A DNA stretch of 64,000 bases. It comes from Enterobacter asburiae. GTDB taxonomy: Bacteria; Pseudomonadota; Gammaproteobacteria; Enterobacterales; Enterobacteriaceae. Under the pieces are notes generated by a model. That model was given only the letters and a program-made list of their open reading frames with translations, made no database searches and had not been told where the DNA came from. Positions 25,790 to 34,144 of this stretch are shown piece by piece. The stretch is taken from the NCBI RefSeq assembly GCF_024599655.1, contig NZ_CP102247.1, positions 1,364,001-1,428,000 of the forward strand. Reading direction: 5' to 3'. Positions within the stretch are counted from its first letter, which is position 1; the number at the start of each line of letters is the position of its first letter. Made by a program: the position numbers and the translations under genes.

Positions 25790-27205
25790 ATGAAAATCAA
25801 AACTCGCTTCGCGCCGAGCCCGACAGGCTATCTGCACGTCGGTGGTGCACGTACCGCTCTCTATTCCTGGCTTTTCGCACGCCACAACAAAGGTGAGTTC
25901 GTGCTGCGTATTGAAGACACCGATCTTGAGCGCTCCACGCCAGAAGCAATTGAAGCCATTATGGATGGGATGAACTGGCTGAATCTGGAATGGGACGAAG
26001 GCCCGTATTTCCAGACTAAACGCTTTGACCGTTACAACGCCGTCATTGATGAGATGCTGGTCGCGGGCACGGCGTATAAGTGCTACTGCTCCAAAGAGCG
26101 TCTGGATGCGCTGCGTGAAGAGCAGATGGCAAACGGTGAGAAGCCGCGCTATGATGGCCGCTGCCGCCACGACCATAGCGAGCATGCTGCTGATGAACCT
26201 TGCGTGGTGCGTTTTGCTAACCCGCAGGAGGGCTCGGTGATCTTTGACGACCAGATCCGCGGCCCAATTGAATTCAGCAACCAGGAGCTGGACGATCTGA
26301 TCATCCGTCGTACTGACGGTTCCCCAACCTACAACTTCTGCGTTGTGGTTGATGACTGGGATATGGAAATTACCCACGTTGTCCGTGGTGAAGACCATAT
26401 CAACAACACCCCACGCCAGATCAACATCCTGAAGGCGCTGAATGCACCTGTTCCGGTCTATGCGCACGTCTCCATGATCAACGGTGATGACGGGAAAAAA
26501 CTGTCTAAACGCCACGGTGCGGTAAGCGTTATGCAGTATCGCGACGACGGCTATCTGCCGGAAGCGCTGCTGAACTATCTGGTGCGCCTGGGCTGGGCCC
26601 ACGGTGACCAGGAGATCTTCAGCCGCGAAGAGATGATCGAACTGTTTTCTCTGAGCTCTGTGAGCAAATCAGCGAGCGCATTTAATACCGACAAGCTCCA
26701 GTGGCTGAACCATCACTACATCAATACCATGCAGCCAGAATATGTGGCGACGTATCTGCAGTGGCACATTGAGCAGGCAAATATTGATACCCGCACCGGC
26801 CCTGAACTGGCGGAGCTGGTGAAACTGCTCGGCGAGCGCTGCAAAACGCTGAAAGAGATTGCCGAAAGCTGCCGCTACTTCTATGAAGAGTTTGATGCGT
26901 TCGACGCGGACGCCGCGAAGAAACACCTCCGTCCGGTTGCGCGTCAGCCGCTGGAAGTGGTGCGTGACAAGCTGGCTGCACTCACCGAGTGGACTGCTGA
27001 AAATGTGCATCACGCTATTCAGGCGACGGCAGACGAGCTGGAAGTCGGTATGGGTAAAGTCGGTATGCCACTGCGCGTTGCGGTGACCGGTGCGGGTCAG
27101 TCTCCGGCGCTGGATGTGACGGTTCATGCCATCGGCAAGTCACGCAGCGTGGCGCGCATTAACAAGGCGCTGGATTTTATCGCTGAACGTGAAAATCAGC
27201 AGTAA
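25790..27205 (+). CDS. gltX: Glutamate-tRNA ligase
   Basis: This class I aminoacyl-tRNA synthetase charges tRNA-Glu. The 471 residues equal the E. coli length. The HIGH-type motif appears as SPTGYLHVGGART (residues 9-21), the KMSKS-type motif as KKLSKRHG (about 237-244), and the zinc-binding cysteines lie in YKCYCSKERL and GRCRHDH (about 97-128). The C-terminal anticodon-binding helices are complete. Confidence 0.97.
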   Translation: MKIKTRFAPSPTGYLHVGGARTALYSWLFARHNKGEFVLRIEDTDLERSTPEAIEAIMDGMNWLNLEWDEGPYFQTKRFDRYNAVIDEMLVAGTAYKCYCSKERLDALREEQMANGEKPRYDGRCRHDHSEHAADEPCVVRFANPQEGSVIFDDQIRGPIEFSNQELDDLIIRRTDGSPTYNFCVVVDDWDMEITHVVRGEDHINNTPRQINILKALNAPVPVYAHVSMINGDDGKKLSKRHGAVSVMQYRDDGYLPEALLNYLVRLGWAHGDQEIFSREEMIELFSLSSVSKSASAFNTDKLQWLNHHYINTMQPEYVATYLQWHIEQANIDTRTGPELAELVKLLGERCKTLKEIAESCRYFYEEFDAFDADAAKKHLRPVARQPLEVVRDKLAALTEWTAENVHHAIQATADELEVGMGKVGMPLRVAVTGAGQSPALDVTVHAIGKSRSVARINKALDFIAERENQQ

Positions 27206-27218
27206 TTACGCCTCAGAT

Positions 27219-27250
27219 AAAAAAACGGCAGGGTAACCTGCCGTTTTTTT
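27219..27250. terminator. Bidirectional terminator between gltX and yfeD
   Basis: AACGGCAGG and CCTGCCGTT pair around GTAA, flanked by an A-run and a long T-run. Confidence 0.9.
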
Positions 27251-27258
27251 TATGCCTT

Positions 27259-27642
27259 TTATTCCGTGATACCCAGCCGCGTAAGAAAGCCATGTATGCC
27301 TTCGCGTTTCAATAAGGCGTCCAGACGCTTCTGCTCCGGCTGAGTCATACTCTCCAGCGTCTCAATAATGCCCAGAGACAGGTTTGAAGAGGGGTCACTG
27401 TAGGAAGTGGTGACCTCCGCGAGATGGTAGACCGCCTGACGGTTACGGATCGCCGGAAGGCTCATAATATGTTCCTTCACGCGCGCATCTACATGAATGA
27501 GCCGTGCCCGACCACCCTTCACGCCGTTGAGTCCTTCCGTTTTCCACCCCTGCTGGCGTATCCAGCGATTAACCGTTTGTCTGGCAACGCCCAAACTCTC
27601 CGCCAGCTCTTCCGTGGTCATTTTGCTACGTAATTTTTTCAT
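27259..27642 (-). CDS. yfeD: YfeC/YfeD-type putative DNA-binding protein YfeD
   Basis: The 127-residue protein has an N-terminal helix-turn-helix (TTEELAESLGVARQTVNRWI, about 8-27), a basic loop GVKGGRARLIHVD and a C-terminal domain ending ALLKREGIHGFLTRLGI. It is a paralogue of the gene just upstream and starts one base after that gene's stop. The family (YfeC-like) is thought to bind DNA; its targets are unknown. Confidence 0.88.
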   Translation of the reverse strand: MKKLRSKMTTEELAESLGVARQTVNRWIRQQGWKTEGLNGVKGGRARLIHVDARVKEHIMSLPAIRNRQAVYHLAEVTTSYSDPSSNLSLGIIETLESMTQPEQKRLDALLKREGIHGFLTRLGITE

Positions 27643-27643
27643 A

Positions 27644-28006
27644 TCAGTTCTGATCGCGAATCCCTAAACGTTGCAACAATCCGGTAATCCCTTCCCGCAT
27701 TAACAGCGATGTCATCTGCTTCTGCTCTTCCGGCGTCATTTCATTGGCCAGCGTCAGGAGTAGGGTGTGAAGCGAACCGTCATGGCTGGTGCCTTCTGGC
27801 AGTTCGGACGTTTCACTTGCCCGACGTGCGCTGCGGATAAAGTCACGGACTTTTTCGTTCACATGTACCAGGCGCGCTTTCCCGCCCTGGACGCCTGGCT
27901 TTGGTGACGTAATCCAACCCTCTTTGCGTACCCATTTATTGATGGTCTGGCGGCTATAGCCAGTGAGGAGGGCTAACTCTTCTGGCGTCATTCGTTCCTT
28001 GATCAT
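27644..28006 (-). CDS. yfeC: Putative DNA-binding protein YfeC
   Basis: This 120-residue paralogue of YfeD has the helix-turn-helix TPEELALLTGYSRQTINKWV, the same GVQGGKARLVHVNE loop and the ending SLLMREGITGLLQRLGIRD. The ATG at 28006 has AGGAA six bases upstream; a second ATG at 27991 matches the N terminus used in E. coli and cannot be excluded. The two genes form a tandem-duplicate operon. Confidence 0.88.
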   Translation of the reverse strand: MIKERMTPEELALLTGYSRQTINKWVRKEGWITSPKPGVQGGKARLVHVNEKVRDFIRSARRASETSELPEGTSHDGSLHTLLLTLANEMTPEEQKQMTSLLMREGITGLLQRLGIRDQN

Positions 28007-28165
28007 GCAATTTCCTGAATATCTGTGGGGTTAATTAACGGCTCATTTTATAGCACCGTTTTACGTGAAAACGTGACAGGCTTAACTCCTGACTGCGAGC
28101 AGGCTCGCAAAGTGATTCATTTGCATGATTTTTCGGCGATTGAATGGCTGGAATTGATTTTGCCG

Positions 28166-28194
28166 TTGACACTCCGCAGCGGAATTCATATTAT
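28166..28194 (+). promoter_or_regulatory. Promoter of the tRNA-Ala pair
   Basis: TTGACA (28166-28171) and TATTAT (28189-28194) with 17-base spacing, then a GC-rich GCCGCCC discriminator. The first tRNA-Ala begins 29 bases downstream of the -10 box. Confidence 0.85.
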
Positions 28195-28223
28195 GCCGCC
28201 CGTCAACATGACAGCTTTACGAT

Positions 28224-28299
<76 letters not shown>

Positions 28300-28340
28300 A
28301 ACTCTGAACCCAACAGAGTGCGGTTAGTAAAGTCACATGT

Positions 28341-28416
<76 letters not shown>

Positions 28417-28423
28417 AAATTGT

Positions 28424-28455
28424 AAACCCTCGTCAAAAGACGAGGGTTTTTTTTA
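28424..28455 (+). terminator. Terminator of the tRNA-Ala operon
   Basis: AAACCCTCGTC and GACGAGGGTTT pair around AAAA, followed by TTTTT. Confidence 0.9.
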
Positions 28456-28631
28456 TGTGTTTGTAACACCCTCTCCCGTAATTTGTTATCAAAAAGCAGG
28501 TGTTCTCGTACCTCACCTCAATCGACATCAATAAACCAGTCTATAAATAGACTTGAACTTGATTCGTGCAATTAATAAACCTATTATCCATCCGGTCAAT
28601 AATTCGAACGGATAATATACTCATCAGCTTA

Positions 28632-30821
28632 ATGAATAGAAAAACGTACAATAATGTAAAGATATTTATAATTGCCCTGACACTTTGTCTGATTGCGGTA
28701 CCTGTTTCCCGTTATCTTTCTCCCCGCGCAATTGTTAATGGTCACGACGTTTATTTAGCATGGCTACCGCTAAGCGTTATGCTGGCGGTAGTTCTGCTAT
28801 TTGGGCGCAGGGCAATTCTTCCCATTTTGTTAGGTTTTACTGTCACTAATTTATTTTATGTTAATTTAGCACCGCTACAATATTCAGTATTGCTGTTTTG
28901 TCAGACCTTTGCGCTGTTCACGGCGTGCGGCGTTCTGCGCATCATGCTGGGTAAGCGTTGGCGCTACGGCATCCCCAATAAGCACATCGGTTTACGTATA
29001 TTCTGGCTCGGTTTTATCGTGCCGATAGGTATTAAGCTGTCGATGTATTTGGCTGGCTATTTGTTTGATTTTCCGGTGACTATTTCGACCTTTTTCGGCG
29101 AAGGAACGGTAATTTATAACGTTGTGGATATACTGAGCCTGATCTGTGCGGCGTTGATTTTTACCATGATGTTCTATTACCCATTAAGAATGATAATTAA
29201 TCCCCGTTATGCGAGGAGCTTCTGGCGGCAAAGCGTGAAGCCCGTGTTTTTTCACAAGAATTCGTTATATATTTTTGTCTGGCTGATGCTTTTAAGTTTC
29301 ATTCTCGTCATTTTATGCGGTCCTTTTGAATCCCCCGTCATTGCGGGCTATTTGATGCCGCTGATTTTTATTCTTTTTACCTTAGCGATAAGCCGCCTGA
29401 CCTACGCGCTTATCTCCCTGCTGTGGTCCGCATCCGCGCTCCTGCTGTTGACCTACAACTACAATTTCCTTAGCGGGGTGGAAACGGGCCATTCGCTCTC
29501 TTTTATCCTGTCCGTGCTTATCTCTTTCGCTATCTGTCTGCTTTACATGTCGCGGATCTATCAGCGTAGCGAATGGCTCAAGCGGGGCTGGCAGGACAGA
29601 GCGCTCACCGATCCGCTGACCGGGTTACCGAACATCCGTGCCCTGGAGGATTATCTTGAGATTCATCCGGATGCCAAAGTGTGCATTCTGCGCATGGATA
29701 ATCTCGAATTTTTGAGCCGCCACTATGGGATCCTAATGCGTGTCCATTGCAAACGCACGATCGCCACGTCGCTGCAGCCACTTTTGCAGAAGGATGAGAA
29801 GCTCTTCCAGCTCCCGGGAAGCGAGCTGGTGCTGGTATTACTGGGGCCGGAAATTGCTGAACGTCTCCAGCATATGGTCGATCGGCTCAACAGCAGTAAG
29901 ATTTTCTGGAACAACGCAGGGCTGGATATTGAGTTTGGCGCGTCCTGGGGAATGGTTGAAAATGGCGAAAAGCTGCATCATACGCTGGGGCAGCTGAGCT
30001 GGCTGGCAGAGCAGGCCAGCGGAGCGCAAAACGTTCTCGCACTCACGAATAGCCTCGAGGCGGCATCAGGGCAAACAACGGAGCGCGTCCTGATGCTGGC
30101 GCGGATTAAGCATGCCCTGGAGACGGATCAATTCCATTTATACGCGCAGCCGATCCAGAAGGCGGACGGGAGCGGGTATTACGAAATCCTGGCGCGTATG
30201 GAGAGCGAGGGCGAGATCTTCACTCCTGACCGCTTTATTCCGTTGATTGCCCAGTTCAACCTCAGCCACCGGTTTGATATGTGCATTATGGAGAAATTAC
30301 TGCTGTGGCTGCGCGATCACCCTGCCACGCAGGCTGGCGCCCGTTTCTCTGTCAATCTGATGCCGCTCACGCTGATGCAAAAAGAGGTGGCGACCGAGAT
30401 TTGCGCGCTCTTTGAACGCTACGGCGTTGCGCCTCAGGCCGTCGTGATTGAGATCACCGAAGAGCAGGCCTTCTCAAATTCAGGCTGCAGCATGCACAAT
30501 ATTCAGCAGCTTCGCGATTACGGTTTCCGGATTGCCATTGATGATTTTGGTACCGGCTACGCCAACTACGAGCGTCTCAGACGCCTGCAGGCAGATATCA
30601 TTAAAATTGACGGCTGCTTTGTTAAAGACATTTGTACCGACGATATGGATGCGATGATCGTCCAGTCGATGTGTAATCTGGCGAAGACGAAATCGCTGTG
30701 CGTTGTGGCGGAATACGTAGAAACACCGGCCCAGCGCGAGATGCTGCTTCGCTTTGGCGTGGATTACCTGCAGGGCTACCTGATAGGTAAACCCAAGCCG
30801 CTGGAAGAGTTGCGGGCATAA
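28632..30821 (+). CDS. pdeA: Cyclic-di-GMP phosphodiesterase PdeA (YfeA): MASE1-like membrane, degenerate GGDEF and EAL domains
   Basis: The ATG at 28632 gives 729 residues, the E. coli length; upstream starts add 22 residues unlike the family. About eight N-terminal spans (residues 10-310) form a MASE1-like sensor. The GGDEF domain (about 335-470) is degenerate: the active loop reads LPGSELVLVL. The EAL domain (about 485-725) keeps the catalytic features EILARM, NLMPLTL, ITEEQAF, IDDFGTGYANYE, IKIDGCFVKDI, EYVET and QGYLIG, so c-di-GMP hydrolysis is expected. It follows the tRNA-Ala terminator after an AT-rich 176-base gap. Confidence 0.93.
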   Translation: MNRKTYNNVKIFIIALTLCLIAVPVSRYLSPRAIVNGHDVYLAWLPLSVMLAVVLLFGRRAILPILLGFTVTNLFYVNLAPLQYSVLLFCQTFALFTACGVLRIMLGKRWRYGIPNKHIGLRIFWLGFIVPIGIKLSMYLAGYLFDFPVTISTFFGEGTVIYNVVDILSLICAALIFTMMFYYPLRMIINPRYARSFWRQSVKPVFFHKNSLYIFVWLMLLSFILVILCGPFESPVIAGYLMPLIFILFTLAISRLTYALISLLWSASALLLLTYNYNFLSGVETGHSLSFILSVLISFAICLLYMSRIYQRSEWLKRGWQDRALTDPLTGLPNIRALEDYLEIHPDAKVCILRMDNLEFLSRHYGILMRVHCKRTIATSLQPLLQKDEKLFQLPGSELVLVLLGPEIAERLQHMVDRLNSSKIFWNNAGLDIEFGASWGMVENGEKLHHTLGQLSWLAEQASGAQNVLALTNSLEAASGQTTERVLMLARIKHALETDQFHLYAQPIQKADGSGYYEILARMESEGEIFTPDRFIPLIAQFNLSHRFDMCIMEKLLLWLRDHPATQAGARFSVNLMPLTLMQKEVATEICALFERYGVAPQAVVIEITEEQAFSNSGCSMHNIQQLRDYGFRIAIDDFGTGYANYERLRRLQADIIKIDGCFVKDICTDDMDAMIVQSMCNLAKTKSLCVVAEYVETPAQREMLLRFGVDYLQGYLIGKPKPLEELRA

Positions 30822-30850
30822 AAAAACCGGGAGCCAGGCTCCCGGTTTTT
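30821..30850. terminator. Bidirectional terminator between pdeA and nupC
   Basis: AAAACCGGGAG and CTCCCGGTTTT pair around CCAGG, with A and T runs on either side. The first A is also the last base of the pdeA stop. Confidence 0.9.
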
Positions 30851-30866
30851 TGTTTAACGATAAAGG

Positions 30867-32054
30867 TTACAGGACCAGTGCCGCGATGGAAGCAGACAGG
30901 ACGCTCACCAGCGTAGAACCGTAAACCAGCTTCAGGCCAAAGCGAGAAACCACGTTACCCTGTTCTTCGTTCAGACCTTTAATCGCACCCGCGATAATCC
31001 CGATGGACGAGAAGTTCGCGAAGGAGACCAGGAACACGGACAGAATGCCCACTGCACGTGGAGAGAGGGAACTGGCAATTTTCTGCAGATCCATCATCGC
31101 AACGAATTCGTTAGAAACCAGTTTGGTTGCCATGATACTCCCTACCTGCAGCGCTTCGTGAGCCGGAACACCCATCACCCATGCAACCGGGTAGAAGATG
31201 TAGCCCAGAATTCCCTGGAAGGAGATACCCAGCACCGCGGCGAACAGGGCGTTCAGCCCAGAAATCAGCGCAATGAAGCCGATCAGCATGGCGGCAACGA
31301 TAATCGCCACTTTGAAACCCGCCAGAATGTATTCACCCAGCATTTCGAAGAAGCTCTGGCCTTCGTGCAGGTTTGACATCTGGATGTTCTCTTCGCTGGC
31401 GTCAACGCGGTACGGGTTGATCAGCGACAGAACGATAAAGGTGCTGAACATGTTCAGAACCAGCGCCGCAACAACATACTTTGGCTCCAGCATGGTCATA
31501 TACGCGCCCACAATAGACATGGAAACGGTAGACATTGCGGTTGCCGCCATGGTGTACATGCGGTTGCGGGACATTTTGCCGAGAATATCTTTATACGCGA
31601 TGAAGTTCTCAGACTGACCGAGGATCAGGGAACTCACGGCGTTAAAGGATTCCAGCTTGCCCATGCCGTTCACTTTGGATAACAGGAAGCCAATACCACG
31701 AATAACGAACGGCAGAACGCGGATGTGCTGCAGAATACCGATCAGCGCGGAGATGAAGACGATTGGGCAGAGAACTTTCAGGAAGAAGAACGCCAGACCT
31801 TCGTCGTTCATCTTACCGAAGACAAAGTTGGTCCCTTCGTTGGCGAATCCGAGCAGTTTTTCGAACATTTCGGAGAAGCCTTTCACGAAGCCGAGGCCTA
31901 CGTTGGAGTTCAGGAAGAACCACGCAAGTAAAACTTCAATGACCAGCAGTTGGACAACATAACGGATACGAATTTTTTTGCGGTCTGTGCTGACCAGCAA
32001 TGCAAGTGCAGTAACGACAACAAGTGCCAGGACAAAATGAAGGACGCGGTCCAT
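30867..32054 (-). CDS. nupC: Proton-coupled concentrative nucleoside transporter NupC
   Basis: This inner-membrane CNT-family symporter of 395 residues imports pyrimidine nucleosides and adenosine. Conserved parts include NEGTNFVFG, VLCPIVFISALIGILQHI, GQSENFIAYKD, ATAMSTVSMSIVGAYM and MATKLVSNEFVAMMDLQKI. Compared with the E. coli protein as I recall it, five residues are missing in the loop before SFQGILGYIFYP (LNALFAAVLGI here). It is divergent from mntH; a CRP-type site lies upstream, and CytR/CRP control is known in E. coli. Confidence 0.95.
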   Translation of the reverse strand: MDRVLHFVLALVVVTALALLVSTDRKKIRIRYVVQLLVIEVLLAWFFLNSNVGLGFVKGFSEMFEKLLGFANEGTNFVFGKMNDEGLAFFFLKVLCPIVFISALIGILQHIRVLPFVIRGIGFLLSKVNGMGKLESFNAVSSLILGQSENFIAYKDILGKMSRNRMYTMAATAMSTVSMSIVGAYMTMLEPKYVVAALVLNMFSTFIVLSLINPYRVDASEENIQMSNLHEGQSFFEMLGEYILAGFKVAIIVAAMLIGFIALISGLNALFAAVLGISFQGILGYIFYPVAWVMGVPAHEALQVGSIMATKLVSNEFVAMMDLQKIASSLSPRAVGILSVFLVSFANFSSIGIIAGAIKGLNEEQGNVVSRFGLKLVYGSTLVSVLSASIAALVL

Positions 32055-32149
32055 ATTTGCTCCAAATATGAGGCAGGTTTAATTTTCGTGCACATTCTAT
32101 GTAACAAGCGAAAAGAAAACGAGATCGAGGACACACTATAGTTACATCC

Positions 32150-32165
32150 TGTGACGAGTCTCAAA
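32150..32165 (-). promoter_or_regulatory. Second, weaker CRP-like site near the nupC promoter
   Basis: TGTGA-CGAGTC-TCAAA has one perfect and one degenerate half-site. A TATAGT box on the minus strand lies at 32140-32135, so the site would sit close to the RNA polymerase. In E. coli nupC has tandem CRP sites with CytR between them; whether this counts as one is uncertain. Confidence 0.35.
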
Positions 32166-32221
32166 AATAGTGATCCACAATACATTTTTGTTATGTTAGG
32201 TAAATGAGTGAAAAGTTAAGT

Positions 32222-32243
32222 TTGTGTGCTAGTCTTCACAAAA
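32222..32243 (-). promoter_or_regulatory. Candidate CRP site upstream of nupC
   Basis: TGTGC-TAGTCT-TCACA (32225-32240) fits the CRP pattern TGTGA-N6-TCACA with one mismatch, inside an A/T-rich flank. It is about 170 bases before the nupC start, so it would be the distal site. Confidence 0.55.
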
Positions 32244-32342
32244 AGCGCGCGCGATTTCAGTTTCTGTTAGATCGCACCACTTACCCGCCCGCCTATCGTT
32301 CAAAGCTATCAGAGAAATCACTGTAAACTTCACAAATGATCT

Positions 32343-32361
32343 TGATAATCATTCTCATTTT
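32343..32361 (+). promoter_or_regulatory. Candidate Fur box upstream of mntH
   Basis: The sequence TGATAATCATTCTCATTTT matches the Fur consensus (overlapping GATAAT/ATTATC-type hexamers) well. It lies 43 bases before the mntH ATG and just ahead of the MntR box. Fur control of mntH is known in enterobacteria. Confidence 0.7.
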
Positions 32362-32370
32362 GATAGCATT

Positions 32371-32392
32371 AAACATAGCAAAGGCTATATTT
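32371..32392 (+). promoter_or_regulatory. MntR operator of mntH
   Basis: AAACATAGC-AAAG-GCTATATTT is an inverted repeat almost identical to the E. coli MntR box (one arm base differs). It lies 12 bases before the mntH ATG, where MntR bound to manganese would block transcription. Confidence 0.8.
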
Positions 32393-32403
32393 CAGAGGCA
32401 GAA

Positions 32404-33642
32404 ATGACAAACAGTCGCGTAGAGGGTAGCAGTGGCAGGGCCGCGCGCAAGCTGCGGTTCGCATTAATGGGACCTGCGTTCATCGCTGCCATTGGCTATA
32501 TCGATCCAGGTAACTTTGCGACCAATATTCAGGCCGGGGCCAGCTTCGGCTATAAGCTGCTGTGGGTGGTCGTCTGGGCTAACCTGATGGCGATGCTTAT
32601 TCAGATGCTTTCCGCAAAGCTGGGGATTGCCACGGGTAAAAACCTGGCGGAGCAAATTCGCGACCATTACCCGCGTCCGGCCGTCTGGCTCTACTGGGTC
32701 CAGGCTGAAATCATCGCCATGGCCACTGACCTCGCTGAATTTATCGGCGCAGCGATCGGCTTTAAGCTGATTCTGGGTGTCTCGCTGTTGCAGGGGGCGG
32801 TACTGACCGGGATTGCCACTTTCCTGATCCTGATGCTGCAGCGTCGGGGCCAAAAGCCGCTGGAGAAGGTCATCGGCGGTCTGCTGCTGTTTGTCGCGGC
32901 GGCCTATATCGTTGAGCTGATTTTCTCACAGCCGAATCTGGCGCAGCTCGGTAAAGGTATGGTGATCCCAAGCCTGCCAACCTCGGAAGCGGTGTTCCTG
33001 GCCGCCGGGGTATTGGGGGCGACTATCATGCCGCATGTGATTTACCTCCACTCCTCGCTTACTCAGCATCTCCACGGTGGGACGCGCAAAGAGCGTTACT
33101 CCGCCACCAAATGGGACGTGGCGATCGCCATGACCATCGCGGGGTTTGTCAATCTGGCGATGATGGCTACCGCAGCCGCGGCTTTCCACTTCAACGGTCA
33201 TACCGGTATTGCCGATCTCGACCAGGCCTATCTCACGCTGGAGCCATTGCTCAGCCATGCTGCCGCCACGATATTTGGTCTCAGCCTGGTGGCTGCCGGC
33301 CTCTCTTCGACGGTGGTGGGCACGCTGGCAGGCCAGGTGGTGATGCAGGGGTTTGTTCGGTTCCATATTCCGCTCTGGGTTCGTCGCTCTGTTACCATGC
33401 TCCCGTCATTCATCGTGATTCTGATGGGGCTCGACCCAACGCGAATTCTGGTCATGAGCCAGGTGCTGCTGAGTTTTGGTATCGCGCTGGCGCTGGTGCC
33501 GCTGCTGATCTTTACCAGCAACAAAACCCTGATGGGCGAGCTGGTCAACTCAACCCTGGTGAAAAGGACCGGGTGGGCCATCGTGGTGGTGGTGGTGGCG
33601 CTGAACCTGTGGCTGCTAATTGGCACAGCGTTGGGACTCTAA
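32404..33642 (+). CDS. mntH: Proton-coupled Mn(II)/Fe(II) transporter MntH (NRAMP family)
   Basis: This 412-residue importer has about eleven spans. The metal-binding residues of the NRAMP family are visible: the TM1 motif DPGNFATN at residues 34-41 and the TM6 motif MPHVIYLHS near 207-215. Manganese uptake helps resist oxidative stress. Control by MntR and Fur is suggested by the two boxes upstream. The length is the same as E. coli MntH. Confidence 0.96.
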   Translation: MTNSRVEGSSGRAARKLRFALMGPAFIAAIGYIDPGNFATNIQAGASFGYKLLWVVVWANLMAMLIQMLSAKLGIATGKNLAEQIRDHYPRPAVWLYWVQAEIIAMATDLAEFIGAAIGFKLILGVSLLQGAVLTGIATFLILMLQRRGQKPLEKVIGGLLLFVAAAYIVELIFSQPNLAQLGKGMVIPSLPTSEAVFLAAGVLGATIMPHVIYLHSSLTQHLHGGTRKERYSATKWDVAIAMTIAGFVNLAMMATAAAAFHFNGHTGIADLDQAYLTLEPLLSHAAATIFGLSLVAAGLSSTVVGTLAGQVVMQGFVRFHIPLWVRRSVTMLPSFIVILMGLDPTRILVMSQVLLSFGIALALVPLLIFTSNKTLMGELVNSTLVKRTGWAIVVVVVALNLWLLIGTALGL

Positions 33643-33647
33643 AAGAA

Positions 33648-33674
33648 AAAGGAGCCGCAAGGGCTCCTTTTTTT
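33648..33674. terminator. Bidirectional terminator between mntH and ypeC
   Basis: GGAGCC and GGCTCC pair around GCAAG, extended by A/T pairs, with an A-run before and seven Ts after. Confidence 0.88.
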
Positions 33675-33675
33675 A

Positions 33676-34017
33676 TTAGTGATGGTGGCCGTGACCGTGA
33701 CCTTTTCCGCGACCCCAGCCGCCGCGACGGTCGTCACGATCGTTCCAGCCTTCGCGGTAGCCGCGCTCATACGCGTTGTCTTTATACCAGCCGCGGTGTC
33801 TGCCGTTATCGTGTTTCCACCAGCGGTCTCCGCGCCACTCATAGTGACGGTTCCAGTAGTCACGGTCGCGCCAGTAGCCACCGTCCCAGTATCTGCCGTA
33901 GTCGTCACGATCGCCAATTTGTAATTTTACTGATGGCAACAGGGTGATTTCGCCCGCAGTGGCGATCAGCGGGGCTGAAGCCAGTAATACCGCTGCAAGA
34001 ATCAGTGACCTGAACAT
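33676..34017 (-). CDS. ypeC: Secreted DUF2502 protein YpeC
   Basis: The 113-residue protein starts with a Sec signal peptide ending ATAG near residue 22. The mature part begins EITLLPSVKLQIGDRD and is rich in Trp, Arg, Tyr and Asp (WRDRDYW, WRGDRWWKHD); the tail is Gly/His-rich (HGHGHHH). It is the E. coli YpeC type, found next to mntH there too. The His tail suggests metal contact, but no function is established. Confidence 0.88.
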   Translation of the reverse strand: MFRSLILAAVLLASAPLIATAGEITLLPSVKLQIGDRDDYGRYWDGGYWRDRDYWNRHYEWRGDRWWKHDNGRHRGWYKDNAYERGYREGWNDRDDRRGGWGRGKGHGHGHHH

Positions 34018-34144
34018 ACTCTTTCTCCTTCACGATCGGGGCCTTTGTTGGGCCTGTTAACGCAATATTACGAGTTGGTAAAGCCTCGTTTCATCGCCTC
34101 AACTCCGAATTCCTGGGTGAGAGCACTTTTTGCTAAAATTGGTT

